Notes: generated by a model from the sequence alone, not told the origin. DNA of 64,000 nucleotides from Bog-756 sp963734395 (GCA_963734395.1 CAVTGY010000004.1:124001-188000); one strand, 5' to 3'. Shown: positions 1 to 9,664, numbered from the stretch's first letter. A program made the numbers and translations.

Positions 1-1
1 C

Positions 2-700
2 ACCCAGACCGATCCGTGGCAGCTGTTCGCCAACTCACACCAGGTGGGGGAGCTGGTCTACGGGAGGATCACCAAACTGGTCCCCTTTGGATCGTTCGTG
101 CAGGTGGGGGACGGCATCGAGGGCCTGGTGCATATTTCGGAAATGGCCGGCCACCACGTCGACCTGCCCGAGCAGGTGGTCACACCGGGCGAGGAGTTGT
201 GGGTCAAGATCATCGACATCGACCTTCAGCGTCGGCGGATCAGCCTCTCGATCAAGCAGGCGGCGGAGGGCGGCGAGGTATCCGAGGAGTACCGCGAGGC
301 GTTCGGGGAACACGCCTACGACGCCGAGGGCAACTACGTGGGGCCCTACGAGTTCGCCGAAGCCGAGTTCACCCCCGAAACCGAAGCCCAGGCTGCGTGG
401 GCCGACTACGTCGCCGAGCACGGGGCCGGGGAGGACGTGGCGGCCACAGCGGATGCGCCGGCCACAGCGGATACGCCGGCCACGGCCGACGTCGAGGCGA
501 ACGCACAGCCGGATCCCGGTCGACCGGACGTGGCACCACCGGCGCCGGCAGTCGACCTGGGCACCACCGAGGCGAGTGCTACCGAGTCAAGCGCCACCGA
601 AACCAGTGCCACCGAGGCAAGCGCTACCGAGTCAAGCGCCACCGAAACCAGTGCCACCGAGGCGAGCGCTACCGAAGCGAGCGCTAGCGAGGCTGGCTGA
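2..700 (+). CDS. rpsA: 30S ribosomal protein S1, C-terminal part (5' end outside window)
   Basis: Ribosomal protein S1 helps bind mRNA to the 30S subunit. The visible part opens in frame at base 2 with the linker TQTDPWQLFANSHQVGE, followed by one complete S1 RNA-binding fold (GELVYGRITKLVPFGSFVQV ... GLVHISEM ... VKIIDIDLQRRRISLSIKQA). The remaining ~145 residues are an acidic Glu/Ala/Thr-rich tail ending in tandem SATEA/SATES-type repeats. Such tails vary between species and are probably disordered. In many Actinomycetota rpsA is followed directly by coaE; here about 19 kb of transport and glycan genes lie between them. The gene converges with dppF, and a perfect hairpin sits between the two. 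Identification is firm; upstream S1 domains cannot be seen. Confidence 0.95.
   Translation, partial: TQTDPWQLFANSHQVGELVYGRITKLVPFGSFVQVGDGIEGLVHISEMAGHHVDLPEQVVTPGEELWVKIIDIDLQRRRISLSIKQAAEGGEVSEEYREAFGEHAYDAEGNYVGPYEFAEAEFTPETEAQAAWADYVAEHGAGEDVAATADAPATADTPATADVEANAQPDPGRPDVAPPAPAVDLGTTEASATESSATETSATEASATESSATETSATEASATEASASEAG
572..697 (+). repeat. 45-bp tandem repeat in the rpsA tail
   Basis: Two near-identical 45-bp units (572-616 and 617-661) and a diverged third partial unit (662-697) encode a 15-residue period of Ala-Ser-Ala-Thr-Glu type. The unit is a multiple of three, so copy-number change keeps the frame. Confidence 0.85.
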
Positions 701-704
701 CAGC

Positions 705-729
705 CGGGCCCCGACCTGTCAGGGGCCCG
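705..729. terminator. Bidirectional terminator-like hairpin between rpsA and dppF
   Basis: A perfect 8-bp GC stem (CGGGCCCC at 705-712, GGGGCCCG at 722-729) encloses a 9-nt loop. It lies between two convergent genes, and the dppF stop codon (719-721) is in the loop. There is no clear T tract on either side, as is common in high-GC actinobacteria. Confidence 0.6.
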
Positions 730-1795
730 AAGCGACCGTCGTCGTCGTGGGGTTGGTCTCGGTCAGCGGGAAGTGGCATGCCACCAGGTGTCCAGGTCTG
801 ATCTCTCGCAAGGGGGGCTCCTCCTCGGCGCACAGACCCTGCGCGTAGGGGCAACGGGTCCGGAACCTGCATCCCGAAGGCGGATCGAGGGGCGACGGGA
901 GATCGCCGGTCAGTCCCCGGTGTTCGGAGCGGGAATCAGGGTCCGGCTCGGGGATCGAGCCCAGGAGGGCCTCGGTGTAGGGATGGGCGGCGAATCGGTA
1001 CAGATCGTCCGACGGTGAGATCTCCATCAGTTTTCCCAGGTACATCACCGCCACCCGGTCGCTCACGTTCTTGACCACCGCCAGATCGTGGGCGATGAAG
1101 ACCATGGTGAGACCGAACTGCGACTTGAGGTCGGCCAGCAGATTGAGGATCTGGGCCTGCACGGAGACGTCGAGGGCCGACACCGGCTCGTCGCAGATGA
1201 GCAGCTCCGGTTCGGACATCAGGGCCCGTGCGATGCTGATCCGCTGGCATTGCCCACCGGAGAACTCGCCTGGCCGCCGGTCGCCGGCGGCGTCGGGGTC
1301 GATCCCCACCGCGGTGAGCATCGCTCGCACCTTGGTGCTGCGGTCCTTCTTGTCGCCGTTCCGCCATATCACCAGCGGCTCGGCCACGATGTCCCGGACC
1401 CGGCGCCGCGGGTTGAGCGAGGAGATGGGGTCCTGGAAGATCATCTGGATCTTGGTGCGGATCCGCCGTAGTTCGCCGGTGGAGAGGGCGCTCAGGTTCT
1501 GGCCCCGGTAGGTCACCGTGCCGGAGGTCGGCGGCTGGATCTGCACCAGGGCGCGCCCGGTGGTGGTCTTTCCACAACCGGACTCTCCGACCAGGCCCAG
1601 TGTCTCGCCTGTCTTCACCGAGAAGCTGACGCCCGACACCGTGTGCACGGTCTGGCGGCCGCTTCGGAACTCGACGACCAGGTTCTCCACGGTGAGGACC
1701 GCATCGTCGTCGGGGACCGCTTGGTCGATGATCGAGGGCTCTGCAGCGCTCGGCGTGGGGGCGGCTACGTCGCTCACGGTGAGGACACCGGGCAT
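719..1795 (-). CDS. dppF: Oligopeptide/dipeptide ABC transporter ATP-binding domain (DppF/OppF type)
   Basis: ATPase half of a peptide importer of the Opp/Dpp (nickel/peptide) family, 358 residues in this frame. Walker A is GESGCGKTTTGR, the Q-loop is IFQDPISSLNPR, the ABC signature is FSGGQCQRISIARAL, and Walker B is LLICDEPVSALD. The C-terminal oligo_HPY region has the Cys-rich motif GCRFRTRCPYAQGLC typical of OppF/DppF. ATG 1795 has no clear ribosome-binding site and falls inside the still-open dppD frame. The first ~30 residues look like a Pro/Ala linker. The most economical reading is that this is the second half of a fused DppD-DppF protein, broken by one extra base near 1793. Function is firm; the start is doubtful. 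Confidence 0.85.
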   Translation of the reverse strand: MPGVLTVSDVAAPTPSAAEPSIIDQAVPDDDAVLTVENLVVEFRSGRQTVHTVSGVSFSVKTGETLGLVGESGCGKTTTGRALVQIQPPTSGTVTYRGQNLSALSTGELRRIRTKIQMIFQDPISSLNPRRRVRDIVAEPLVIWRNGDKKDRSTKVRAMLTAVGIDPDAAGDRRPGEFSGGQCQRISIARALMSEPELLICDEPVSALDVSVQAQILNLLADLKSQFGLTMVFIAHDLAVVKNVSDRVAVMYLGKLMEISPSDDLYRFAAHPYTEALLGSIPEPDPDSRSEHRGLTGDLPSPLDPPSGCRFRTRCPYAQGLCAEEEPPLREIRPGHLVACHFPLTETNPTTTTVASGP

Positions 1796-1796
1796 C

Positions 1797-2930
1797 GGGA
1801 TCGGCGGGGGTGTCCGTGCCGGCCTGCGGTGCGGACGCCGGGGCGGTCGGAGCCGTCGCCTTCGAATTCGCCGACGGGGCGGTGGAAACGCCGTTGATCA
1901 AGGGGAACCAGCAGGCGAAGAGGTGATCGGGTGAACTGGCGGTACGGAGCGGAGGTTCGTTCTCCCGGCACTTGTCCTGAACGTACGGACAACGGGGTGC
2001 AAAACGGCAGCCGGCGGGGGGGTGGATCAGATCCGGTGGGCGACCGGCGATGGCCTTCAGCCGGGTCCCGCTCGGATCGGAGAGTCGGGGGATGGAGTCC
2101 ATCAACGCCTGGGTGTAGGGCATGTGGGTGTCATGGAAGAGGGTATGGGTGGGCGCCCGCTCGACGATGCGCCCGGCATACATGACCACGATGTGGTCCG
2201 CCCGACTGGCCACCACCCCGAGGTCGTGGGTGACCAGGATCACCGCCATGCGACGCTCGTGTTGCAGTTGCGCCAGCAGGTCGAGGATCTGGGCCTGCAC
2301 GGTGACGTCCAACCCGGTGGTCGGCTCGTCGGCCATGACCAGACGCGGCGCGCAGGCCAGCGCGATGGCGATCATCACCCGTTGGCGCATGCCCCCGGAC
2401 AGTTGGAAGGGATAGCCCTTGACCCGCTTCTCCGGCGAGGGAATGCCCACGGAACGGAGGAGTTCGATGGCGTGGGCATCGGCCTCGGCCCGGTCCATCC
2501 CCAGGTGCAGGCGGAGCGACTCGGTGATCTGTTTACCGATTTTCTTCACCGGATTGAGTGCGGTCATCGGGTCCTGGAAGATCATGCTCAACTCGGCCCC
2601 CCACACCTGACGCAGCTGCTCGGGTTTCATCGAGGTCAGCTCGTGACCGGCGAAGCGGACCGTACCGCTGGTGATCACGTCATGGGGCGGGAGGAGGCCC
2701 ATGATCGAACGGGCCAACACCGTTTTGCCCGAGCCGGACTCCCCGACGATGCCCAGGGTTTGGCCGTGGTCCACCGACAGCGAGACCCCGTCGACGGCCC
2801 GGACGGTGCCCCGGCTGGTGCGGAACGAGGTGTGCAGGTCCTCGACCTCCAGCAGCGGTTGATCGTGGCTGCCCACGTCGGGGAACTCGAGGCGAGCGGC
2901 GGCGCCCCTGCTCCTGGTCACGCTCCTCAC
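1797..2930 (-). CDS. dppD: Oligopeptide/dipeptide ABC transporter ATP-binding domain (DppD/OppD type); frame lacks a stop before dppF
   Basis: First ATPase of the peptide importer. GTG 2930 overlaps the dppC stop as GTGA. Visible motifs are Walker A GESGSGKTVLARS, Q-loop MIFQDPMTALNP, signature LSGGMRQRV, Walker B LVMADEPTTGLD, and the oligo_HPY motif GCRFAPRCPYVQDKC near the end. Recognisable DppD sequence ends in an Ala/Pro/Thr linker around 1800, but the frame has no stop until 936, deep inside dppF. Deleting one base near 1793 joins both ATPases into a single 736-residue protein (719-2930 minus one base is exactly 737 codons), the YejF-like two-domain arrangement. Separate genes with a natural frameshift remain possible. 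Confidence 0.8.
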
Positions 2931-3886
2931 AACAGCCCTTCGCGAATGTCGAACCGCTGGCGCAGGCGGTCGCCGATCAGATTGATCGACAGCAGGAGGA
3001 GGAACATGGACACCACCGGCCACATCATGATGTAGGGATTGATCGACAGCAGTCCGTTGGACGAGCCTTCGGCGATCATGTTCCCCCACGAGGGAGTGGG
3101 CAGGGGAACCGACAGGCCGAGGAAGGCCAGGGAGCCCTCGATCACGATGGCCCCGGCCATGGTGATCAGACCGAAGGTGATGGCCGCCGGTATGACATTG
3201 GGAAGGATCTCACGGAAGACGATCCTCCCCGAGGTGGCCCCCAGGGTTCGGGCGGCGACGACGAAATCGCGGTTGGCGAACGTGAGGCTGGAAGCACGAA
3301 TCACCCGGTAGAGCAGGGGGATGACCGCTACCCCGATGATGATGGTGATGTGCAGGAGCGACGCTCCCCAAAAGGCGACGACGGCGATCACCGCCACGAT
3401 GGCGGGAAAGGCCAACAGCACGAACGAGCCGGCATTGAGGGAGATGTCCAACCGACCTCCCTTGTACCCCGAGATCAATCCGAGGGTCCCTCCCACGCTC
3501 ATCCCGATGAGTACCGAGCCGAATCCCACGATCAGCGAGACACGCGCTCCGAAGATCAGCCGGCTCAACAGGTCTCGTCCCAGATCGTCGGTACCCAGCA
3601 GGTGGTGGATGCTGGGCGAGGCGTTGACCGCGGCGTAGTTCTGAAAATTGGGATTGGGCAGCGGCAGCAGATTGGCGATGATGGCCAACACGACCACCAG
3701 GCCGACCCATCCGAGTGCCAACCAGAACAGCAGGCCCAGCGGTTTTCTGAGCAGGATGTCATCGGAGGGGAGGGCTTCGCTGTGGCGTGACACCAACAGC
3801 TCGTCGACCGCGGCCAGGCCGGGTACCTGGTCGCGCAGCAACCTCGCGGAAGCCTGGGTATCGGCGAGTTCACGATCGTCAGGCAT
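2927..3886 (-). CDS. dppC: Peptide ABC transporter permease (DppC/OppC type)
   Basis: Inner-membrane permease of the peptide importer, 319 residues. A cytoplasmic N-terminus of about 50 residues is followed by a first membrane helix (LLFWLALGWVGLVVVLAII) and then the BPD_transp_1 core. The GTDDLGRDLLSRLIFGARVSL segment is characteristic of OppC/DppC, and the EAA loop that contacts the ATPases is AARTLGATSGRIVFREILPN. The C-terminus SINLIGDRLRQRFD is also typical. ATG 3886 lies 3 nt after the dppB stop, and the TGA overlaps the dppD GTG. This fits tight translational coupling. Confidence 0.93.
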   Translation of the reverse strand: MPDDRELADTQASARLLRDQVPGLAAVDELLVSRHSEALPSDDILLRKPLGLLFWLALGWVGLVVVLAIIANLLPLPNPNFQNYAAVNASPSIHHLLGTDDLGRDLLSRLIFGARVSLIVGFGSVLIGMSVGGTLGLISGYKGGRLDISLNAGSFVLLAFPAIVAVIAVVAFWGASLLHITIIIGVAVIPLLYRVIRASSLTFANRDFVVAARTLGATSGRIVFREILPNVIPAAITFGLITMAGAIVIEGSLAFLGLSVPLPTPSWGNMIAEGSSNGLLSINPYIMMWPVVSMFLLLLSINLIGDRLRQRFDIREGLL

Positions 3887-3889
3887 CGA

Positions 3890-4834
3890 TCATTCCCGGG
3901 TCACCCTCGGATCGACCATGGTGAACACGAAGTCGATGATGAATTGGAGACACACATAGGCGATCGCCACCACCAGGGTAATGCCCTGGACGACCAGGTA
4001 GTCGCGCTGGTTCACTGCCTGGACCAGCGAGTATCCCAATCCGTTGATGGCGAAAAGGTACTCGACGATGAAGGTCCCGGCGATGAGAGCGCCGATGTTG
4101 ACGCCTGCCGCCGCCAAGAGCGAGAAGGAGGACGGACGGAAGGCATGGCGCCACATGATCCAGCGGGAGGACATTCCCTTGGACCGGGCCATGGTGATGA
4201 AATCCTCCTGCAGGGTGCTGATCAGATCGGAACGGAACAGCCGGTAGTAGACGGCGATGGAACCGGCGGTGATCGCCACCGAGGGCAGGATCATGTCGTG
4301 CAGGTTGGTGGCCACATCCTGTGAGAGCGGTACATAGCCGGTGGCGGGGAACCAGTGCAGCCCGACCGCGAAGACCGCCACCAGGATCGGGGCGATGACA
4401 AAGGGGGGCAGGGCCAGCAACCCGAAGGTGCCGGTGGTGGCCACGTTGTCGACCGGTCGGTTGGGACGTCGTGAGGTGACCAGGGCCAACGGGATGGCCA
4501 CCGAGAACGCGATGATCTGCGAGATGACGATCAGTTCGAGGTCGATCGGCCATCCGGTGGCGATGATGTGGGTGACCGATTCGTGATTGAGGTAGGACTG
4601 TCCGAGGTTGCCGTGGAACACCGCGTTGAGCCAGACGAAGTACTGCTGGAAGAGCGGCTTGTTCAGACCCAGTTGCTGGTAGAGGACGGCCCGATTGTGT
4701 GGAGTGTCGTTGGCCTGCAGGATTTCGCTTGCCGGGTCACCGGGGAGCAGGTGGACCAGCAGGAACACCAGGATCGAGACGATGAAGGCGACGACGACCA
4801 ACTGGACGAAGCGTCGAAGGAAGTACTTTCCCAT
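3890..4834 (-). CDS. dppB: Peptide ABC transporter permease (DppB/OppB type)
   Basis: Second permease of the importer, 314 residues from ATG 4834 (MGKYFLRRFVQLVVVAF). Family landmarks are the N-terminal helix followed by HLLPGDPASEIL, the helix pair flanking the periplasmic loop, and the EAA loop ARSKGMSSRWIMWRHAFRPS. The C-terminus ends in FIIDFVFTMVDPRV. The frame stays open upstream to 5323, but that stretch is Arg/Pro-rich and antiparallel to nothing conserved, so the internal ATG was chosen. The gene lies 35 nt after the binding-protein gene and 3 nt before dppC. Confidence 0.92.
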   Translation of the reverse strand: MGKYFLRRFVQLVVVAFIVSILVFLLVHLLPGDPASEILQANDTPHNRAVLYQQLGLNKPLFQQYFVWLNAVFHGNLGQSYLNHESVTHIIATGWPIDLELIVISQIIAFSVAIPLALVTSRRPNRPVDNVATTGTFGLLALPPFVIAPILVAVFAVGLHWFPATGYVPLSQDVATNLHDMILPSVAITAGSIAVYYRLFRSDLISTLQEDFITMARSKGMSSRWIMWRHAFRPSSFSLLAAAGVNIGALIAGTFIVEYLFAINGLGYSLVQAVNQRDYLVVQGITLVVAIAYVCLQFIIDFVFTMVDPRVTRE

Positions 4835-4869
4835 AGGGATGAAGACGTACCGACCGGTCGCCCGTGTCG

Positions 4870-6558
4870 CTATCCCTCCAACCAGATCTGGGTGGGGAAG
4901 AAGATCCCTTCGTTGAAGCTGTACCCGGCCATCTGGTTGGGAAGGATCAGATTGTTGAAATTCTGCACTCGCTCGTTGGCCACTTCGGAGAACAGGTACT
5001 GACGGATCCAGAGGTAGGGGAGATCCTTGGCCAACCGCTCGTTGACGGTCTGATACGCGGTGTCCCGGGTGGCCTGGTCGGTGGTATGGCGTCCCTGGAG
5101 CAGGGCGGTCTCGATCTGCGGGTCGGAGTTGCGGGCGAAGTTGAGGCCGATGGTGCCGACCGGGGAGACGGTGGTCGTGCTCCACCACACATAGTTGAGG
5201 TCCGGTTGGACGGCGCCGAACTGGTAGGAGGTGACCGCCTTGAAACTGCCCAGCGCGAAGTCGTCGATGATGGTGGCCTGCTCCACCTCGGAGACGGTTA
5301 CGTCGAAACCCACCTGCTGCCACATCTGCTGAAGGGTCTGTACGACCTTGATCTCCAGCGGTTCGGGGATGGTGAGGAGATCCAGGGTCGGCGTCCCGTG
5401 CAGGGCCTTGTACTGGTTGACCAGTTTGGTGGCCGCCGACGGGTCGTAGGTCGGGTAGTTGGTGTCGCTGTAGTAGGGCGAACCGGGGACAAAGACCCCG
5501 GTGGCCGGCATGGCTGGCGGTCCCCCGATGATGTTTTGCACCACCTGTTGATTCGTGCCCATGGCCAGCGCCTGGCGGATGGAGAGGTCGTTGGTGGGAG
5601 GGACCGCGGCGTTCAACATGATGAACGAGAAGGTCGGCTGACCGATGACGTTCTGGCTGTCGACCAACTGGTAGCCGGAACCGCCTGAACCGGAGAAGTT
5701 GGTGATGGTGGTGGGGTCGACCGACTCGATCATGTCGACCCCACCGGAACGGAGGGTCGATTCACGCTGGGTGGTGTCGGGGATGGGCTTGAAGGTGATC
5801 GAGTCGAGGTAGGGGAACCCGCTGCGCCAGTAGTTCGGGTTGCGGGTGACCGTGAAGTGGTCGTTGGGCTGCCATTGGGAGTAGATGAAGGGCCCGGTGC
5901 CCACCGGGATGAGCTGGGCGTTTGGGTTGGCCTTGGCCTGGTCGATCATCGACTGGGCCACCGGGTAGCCGACCTGGGTGGTGAGGCCGTAGGGGAAGCC
6001 CTGATTGGGCCCGGTCAGGGTATAGACCACGGTCATCGGATCGGGTGTGGTCACCGATGCCACCTGTTTGAGGGCGGTGCCGGTCAACGGCGAGGCGGCC
6101 AGGGCGTTGTAGTTGGCCAGTATCACCGCCGAGGTCAATGCCGACCCGTCGTTGAATTTGACGCCCGGTCGCAGGGTCATGGTCCAGACGTCGAAGGTGG
6201 AGTTGGGGGTCATCGACTGGGCCAGGTACGGCTGGACCGACCCATCGGCCGCAGTCGCCATCAGCGGGTCGTAGACGCTGTTGGCATAGATGAAACCGTT
6301 GGTGTCCCAGTGGTTGGTGGGCGGGTAGAACCCGTCGATCTCGGCGATGATCCCGACGGTGAGGGCGCCGCCCCGGACCGGGGTACCCTTCCCGACACCG
6401 GGTTTGGACCCGCTGGCCGTGGTGGTGCCGGCCGAGCCGGAAGAGCTCGAGCAGCCGGCCAACACGCTGGATGCACCGGCACCGAGCATGACCACGCCGC
6501 CGGCGGCCGCGCTGCGGGACAAGAAGGTACGGCGGTCGAACCCCTTAGGCGAATCCAC
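4870..6558 (-). CDS. dppA: Peptide/nickel-type ABC transporter substrate-binding protein (SBP family 5), Tat-type lipoprotein
   Basis: Extracellular binding protein that delivers substrate to DppBC, 562 residues. The N-terminus has a twin-arginine motif (FDRRTFLSRSA), a hydrophobic stretch, and a lipobox LAGC at about residues 33-36. It therefore probably leaves by the Tat route and is anchored by a lipid. The family-5 core is seen in WTMTLRPGVKFNDGSALT, in YTLTGPNQGFP, and in the segment where substrate-binding lobes alternate (FTVTRNPNYWRSGFPYLDSI). It is the first gene of the five-gene operon and is divergent from the glycosyltransferase at 6724, with about 165 bp of shared upstream DNA. 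The exact ligand cannot be read from sequence. Confidence 0.92.
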   Translation of the reverse strand: MDSPKGFDRRTFLSRSAAAGGVVMLGAGASSVLAGCSSSSGSAGTTTASGSKPGVGKGTPVRGGALTVGIIAEIDGFYPPTNHWDTNGFIYANSVYDPLMATAADGSVQPYLAQSMTPNSTFDVWTMTLRPGVKFNDGSALTSAVILANYNALAASPLTGTALKQVASVTTPDPMTVVYTLTGPNQGFPYGLTTQVGYPVAQSMIDQAKANPNAQLIPVGTGPFIYSQWQPNDHFTVTRNPNYWRSGFPYLDSITFKPIPDTTQRESTLRSGGVDMIESVDPTTITNFSGSGGSGYQLVDSQNVIGQPTFSFIMLNAAVPPTNDLSIRQALAMGTNQQVVQNIIGGPPAMPATGVFVPGSPYYSDTNYPTYDPSAATKLVNQYKALHGTPTLDLLTIPEPLEIKVVQTLQQMWQQVGFDVTVSEVEQATIIDDFALGSFKAVTSYQFGAVQPDLNYVWWSTTTVSPVGTIGLNFARNSDPQIETALLQGRHTTDQATRDTAYQTVNERLAKDLPYLWIRQYLFSEVANERVQNFNNLILPNQMAGYSFNEGIFFPTQIWLEG

Positions 6559-6723
6559 AGACTTCCCCCATCGCTCTCCCCGCCCCTTATCGATCTCTGC
6601 TGGTCGTAAGACCGTTCACTCTGCCACAGGCCTGGCCTCCCGTGGGGGCACGTTACTGCCAAGTAGGACCCTGGTCCACGGGGACCCGCCAACGGCACCA
6701 CGCCGGACCTGGCGCTGATTACC

Positions 6724-8448
6724 ATGCCTGCAATGGACACGGCTCCAACCGGCTCAGCCTCGGTCGTCGAGCCCGACGTGGCCGCGCCGACTTCCGATCC
6801 GGGAACGGCGCACCGCCCGGGCGACCGGCCCGCAGCGGAGCCGCGCATCCCGGGCGCCACCCCGGCCACGTCCTCATCGCTCGCAGAGGCCCGGTCCGAG
6901 GACGCCGAGGGACCGCCGTTCCGCCGGACCACGGTGATGGCGATGGCGGCCGGCATCGTGGTGGTGCTGACGGCCTCACTGGTCATGCGGTTCTGGACCC
7001 GTTCCGACCTGTGGCTCGACGAGGCCCTGACCGTCAATATCGCCCGCCTCCCGCTCCACGAGCTCCCGTCCTACCTCAAGCGCGACGGCGCCCCCCCGCT
7101 GTACTACGTGATGCTCCACTTCTGGATGGGCTGGTTCGGCACCTCCGACGAGGCGGTGCGTGCGCTGTCCGGCGTGATCGGCGTGGTGACGGTGCCCCTG
7201 GCATGGCTGGCCGGTCGTCGGCTGGGCGGGCGGACCGCAGGCTGGGCGGCGATGCTGCTGGTGGCCACCTCGCCGTTCGCCATCCGCTACGACACCGAGA
7301 CCCGCATGTACTCGCTGGTGGTGCTGCTCACCGTCCTCGGCTTCCTCGCCCTGGACCGGTCCCTCCGCCAACCGCGGGCGGGCAATCTGATCGCGGTGGG
7401 CGCGGTGACCGGGCTCCTGTTGTACACCCACTACTGGTCCCTCTACCTGATCGGCACGGTCATGGTGTGGCTCGCCTGGACGGCCTGGCGGGGAACGCCG
7501 TCGTGGAGGAGGGGAGCGCGCGCCTCCCTGGTCGCCGGGGCCGTCGGCTGCCTGACCTTCCTCCCGTGGCTGTCGATCTTCCTGTTCCAGTCGGCGCATA
7601 CCGGGACGCCGTGGGCGATGCCGGCCAACTTCGCCGCCATGGTGAGCGCGGTGGCGTCCTTCGCCGGGGGCAGCACCAGCCAGGGACGGGCCCTGGCCCT
7701 CATCTTCTTCGCACTGGCCGGGCTGGGCCTGTTCGGGGTGGCCACCGATCGGCGCCACATCGATCTGGACATCCGCACCCGCCCCCTGGGCCGGCCGGTG
7801 GCCATTGCCGTGGGCGGGACATTGGCCGGGGCGGTGGCCGGCGGGTTCATCACCAACAGCGCCTTCGACGCCCGTTACGCCTCGGTGGTGTTCATCCCGC
7901 TGATCCTGATGGTGACCATCGGACTGACCACATTCCGCGACCGGCGGGTGAGGGCGGTCATCCTGGCCGGAGCGGTCGTCCTCGGCCTGGTCAGCTCGAT
8001 CCCCGATGTCACCACCAACCGGACCCAGGCCGGGCAGGTCGCCGCCGCCATCGCCACCTACGGCAAGCCGGGGGACATCGTGGCCTACTGCCCGGACCAG
8101 CTGGGTCCGGCGGTGAACCGGCTGCTCCCCGAGGACCGCTACGTACAGACCACCTTCCCCCGGGGCACCGGACCGGTCTATGTGAACTGGGTCGACTACG
8201 CCACCACCGTGCGGGCGGCCTCGCCCCTGAAGTTCGCCGAACATCTCGAGTCACTGGCCGCGGCGTCGGACCGGCAGATCTTCCTGGTATGGGCGGGTGG
8301 GTACCAGGCCTACGGCTTCAAGTGCGAGGGGATCGTCCAGACGCTGCAGCAGAATCCGGACTACCAGGTCCAGCAGTTGGTCACCGGCAATTCCACCTCG
8401 TTCTATCAACCCATGTGGATGGTGCGTTTCACACCGACCAGGCCCTGA
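6724..8448 (+). CDS. GT39/ArnT-like membrane glycosyltransferase
   Basis: A 574-residue multipass protein of the GT-C superfamily, which transfers sugars from polyprenyl-phosphate donors on the outer face of the membrane. About 70 hydrophilic Pro/Ala-rich residues precede the first helix. Directly after it comes the first-loop acidic motif RSDLWLDEALTVNIAR, the hallmark aspartate/glutamate site of PMT/ArnT-type enzymes. Then follow GAPPLYYVMLHFWM, RYDTETRMYSL and several more helices, ending in a soluble domain of about 150 residues. It starts a rightward series of glycan genes, and the next start lies 6 nt after its stop. Acceptor and sugar are unknown. Confidence 0.82.
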   Translation: MPAMDTAPTGSASVVEPDVAAPTSDPGTAHRPGDRPAAEPRIPGATPATSSSLAEARSEDAEGPPFRRTTVMAMAAGIVVVLTASLVMRFWTRSDLWLDEALTVNIARLPLHELPSYLKRDGAPPLYYVMLHFWMGWFGTSDEAVRALSGVIGVVTVPLAWLAGRRLGGRTAGWAAMLLVATSPFAIRYDTETRMYSLVVLLTVLGFLALDRSLRQPRAGNLIAVGAVTGLLLYTHYWSLYLIGTVMVWLAWTAWRGTPSWRRGARASLVAGAVGCLTFLPWLSIFLFQSAHTGTPWAMPANFAAMVSAVASFAGGSTSQGRALALIFFALAGLGLFGVATDRRHIDLDIRTRPLGRPVAIAVGGTLAGAVAGGFITNSAFDARYASVVFIPLILMVTIGLTTFRDRRVRAVILAGAVVLGLVSSIPDVTTNRTQAGQVAAAIATYGKPGDIVAYCPDQLGPAVNRLLPEDRYVQTTFPRGTGPVYVNWVDYATTVRAASPLKFAEHLESLAAASDRQIFLVWAGGYQAYGFKCEGIVQTLQQNPDYQVQQLVTGNSTSFYQPMWMVRFTPTRP

Positions 8449-8454
8449 GCCGGA

Positions 8455-9664
8455 GTGACCGCGCTCGGACGTGGGATGGTCGCAGGGGCACCGGCGGACG
8501 GCCTCCCCGCCAGCCCGTGGAACGGCGGGGTCCCGCCGGCCACCACGGCCAAGACAGTGGGTCGGGCGTTGCTTTCCGCCCTGCCGGCGTGGGCGGCCGC
8601 CCGGGTGCTGGTGGGCCTGAGCCTGGTGCTCGCCCACCTGGTGGTGGGCAGGGTGCGTCCGGGGAACCCGACCGCCCGGCTCCGGGTCCATCAGGGACTT
8701 CTGGCGTGGGACGGTAGCTGGTACCAATCGATTGCCGCGCGACGGTTACGTGGCCTCGGGGGTCCAATCGGTCCGGTTCTTCCCGGCCTTCCCGATGGCG
8801 GCGCGGGCGGTCGGTTGGGTCACCGGCGTGGGAGCCGGCGTGGCCCTGGTGGCCATCGCCAACCTGTGCGCGCTGGCGGCCATGGGCGTGCTGGTGGTCC
8901 TGGTACGCCATGACCTGGGCGATGCCGACCTGGCCCGGCGTTCGACGTGGCTGCTGGCGCTGGCGCCTGCGGCCTACTCATTGGTGTTGGGCTACGCCGA
9001 CGCCACCTTGCTGCTGTGTTCGGTGGTGACATTGTTGGGGGCCCGGACCCAGCGGTGGTGGGTGGCGGCCTTGGCCGGCCTGGTCGCCGGTCTGGTACGA
9101 CCGGTGGGAGTCCTGTTGGTGGTGCCTGTGATCATCGAGGTGATCCGGCGCCGGGGGGACGGGGCCGGACCCGGCCGGTGGGTGGCACGGCTGGCCGCGG
9201 CCGGGGCGCCTGCGGTGGGAACCGCGGTCTACCTGGGGTGGGTGCGATGGCAGTTCGGTGATCCATGGCTCCCGTTCCGGGTGCAGCAGCAGAGCGGACA
9301 CCGCGGGGCCATCGCCCTGCCGTTGAGCGCCATGGCCCACAATCTCGAGTCGGTCGTCCATGGCCACCACCTGGGCAGTGCGCTCCATGTCCCGTGGGCG
9401 CTGCTCTGCGTGGGGCTGGTCGTGGTCGCCTTCCGGCGGCTGCCGCTCTCCTATGCCGCATTTGCCGCCGCCGTACTGGTTCTGTCCTTGGCCAGCTCGA
9501 ATCTCGATTCCTTCGAGCGATACGCGCTGGGCGCCTTTCCCCTGGTGATCGCCGCCTCGACCCTGACCTCCCGGCGCCGAGTCGAGGTGGTGGTGCTGGT
9601 GGTTGCCGGGCTGGGAATGGTCGGGTACGCCACGCTGGCCTTCATCGGAGTGGTGGTGCCGTAG
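8455..9664 (+). CDS. PIG-V/mannosyltransferase-like membrane protein, +1 frameshift near 8735
   Basis: Multipass GT-C-like protein resembling the PIG-V family of mannosyltransferases. The N-terminal part (GTG 8455 or ATG 8476) reaches LLAWDGSWYQSIA, the family's WD..WY..IA signature. The next residues continue only in the following frame (RDGYVASGVQSVRFFPAFP). Removing one base from GCCGCGCGAC near 8735 restores SIARDGYV and gives 402 residues. The C-terminal half has about eight helices, including a LGYADATLLLCSVV stretch. The break is exactly one base with both sides conserved, so a sequencing error is more likely than a true pseudogene. It follows the GT39 gene by 6 nt. Confidence 0.75.

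Noticed and set aside
406..657. 83-codon minus-strand frame rich in Val/Ala/Ser
   Set aside because: It is the antisense reading of the rpsA tail repeat.
6642..8717. 691-codon plus-strand frame over the GT39 gene
   Set aside because: It overlaps a clear membrane glycosyltransferase in another frame and is Arg/Gly/Pro-rich without motifs.
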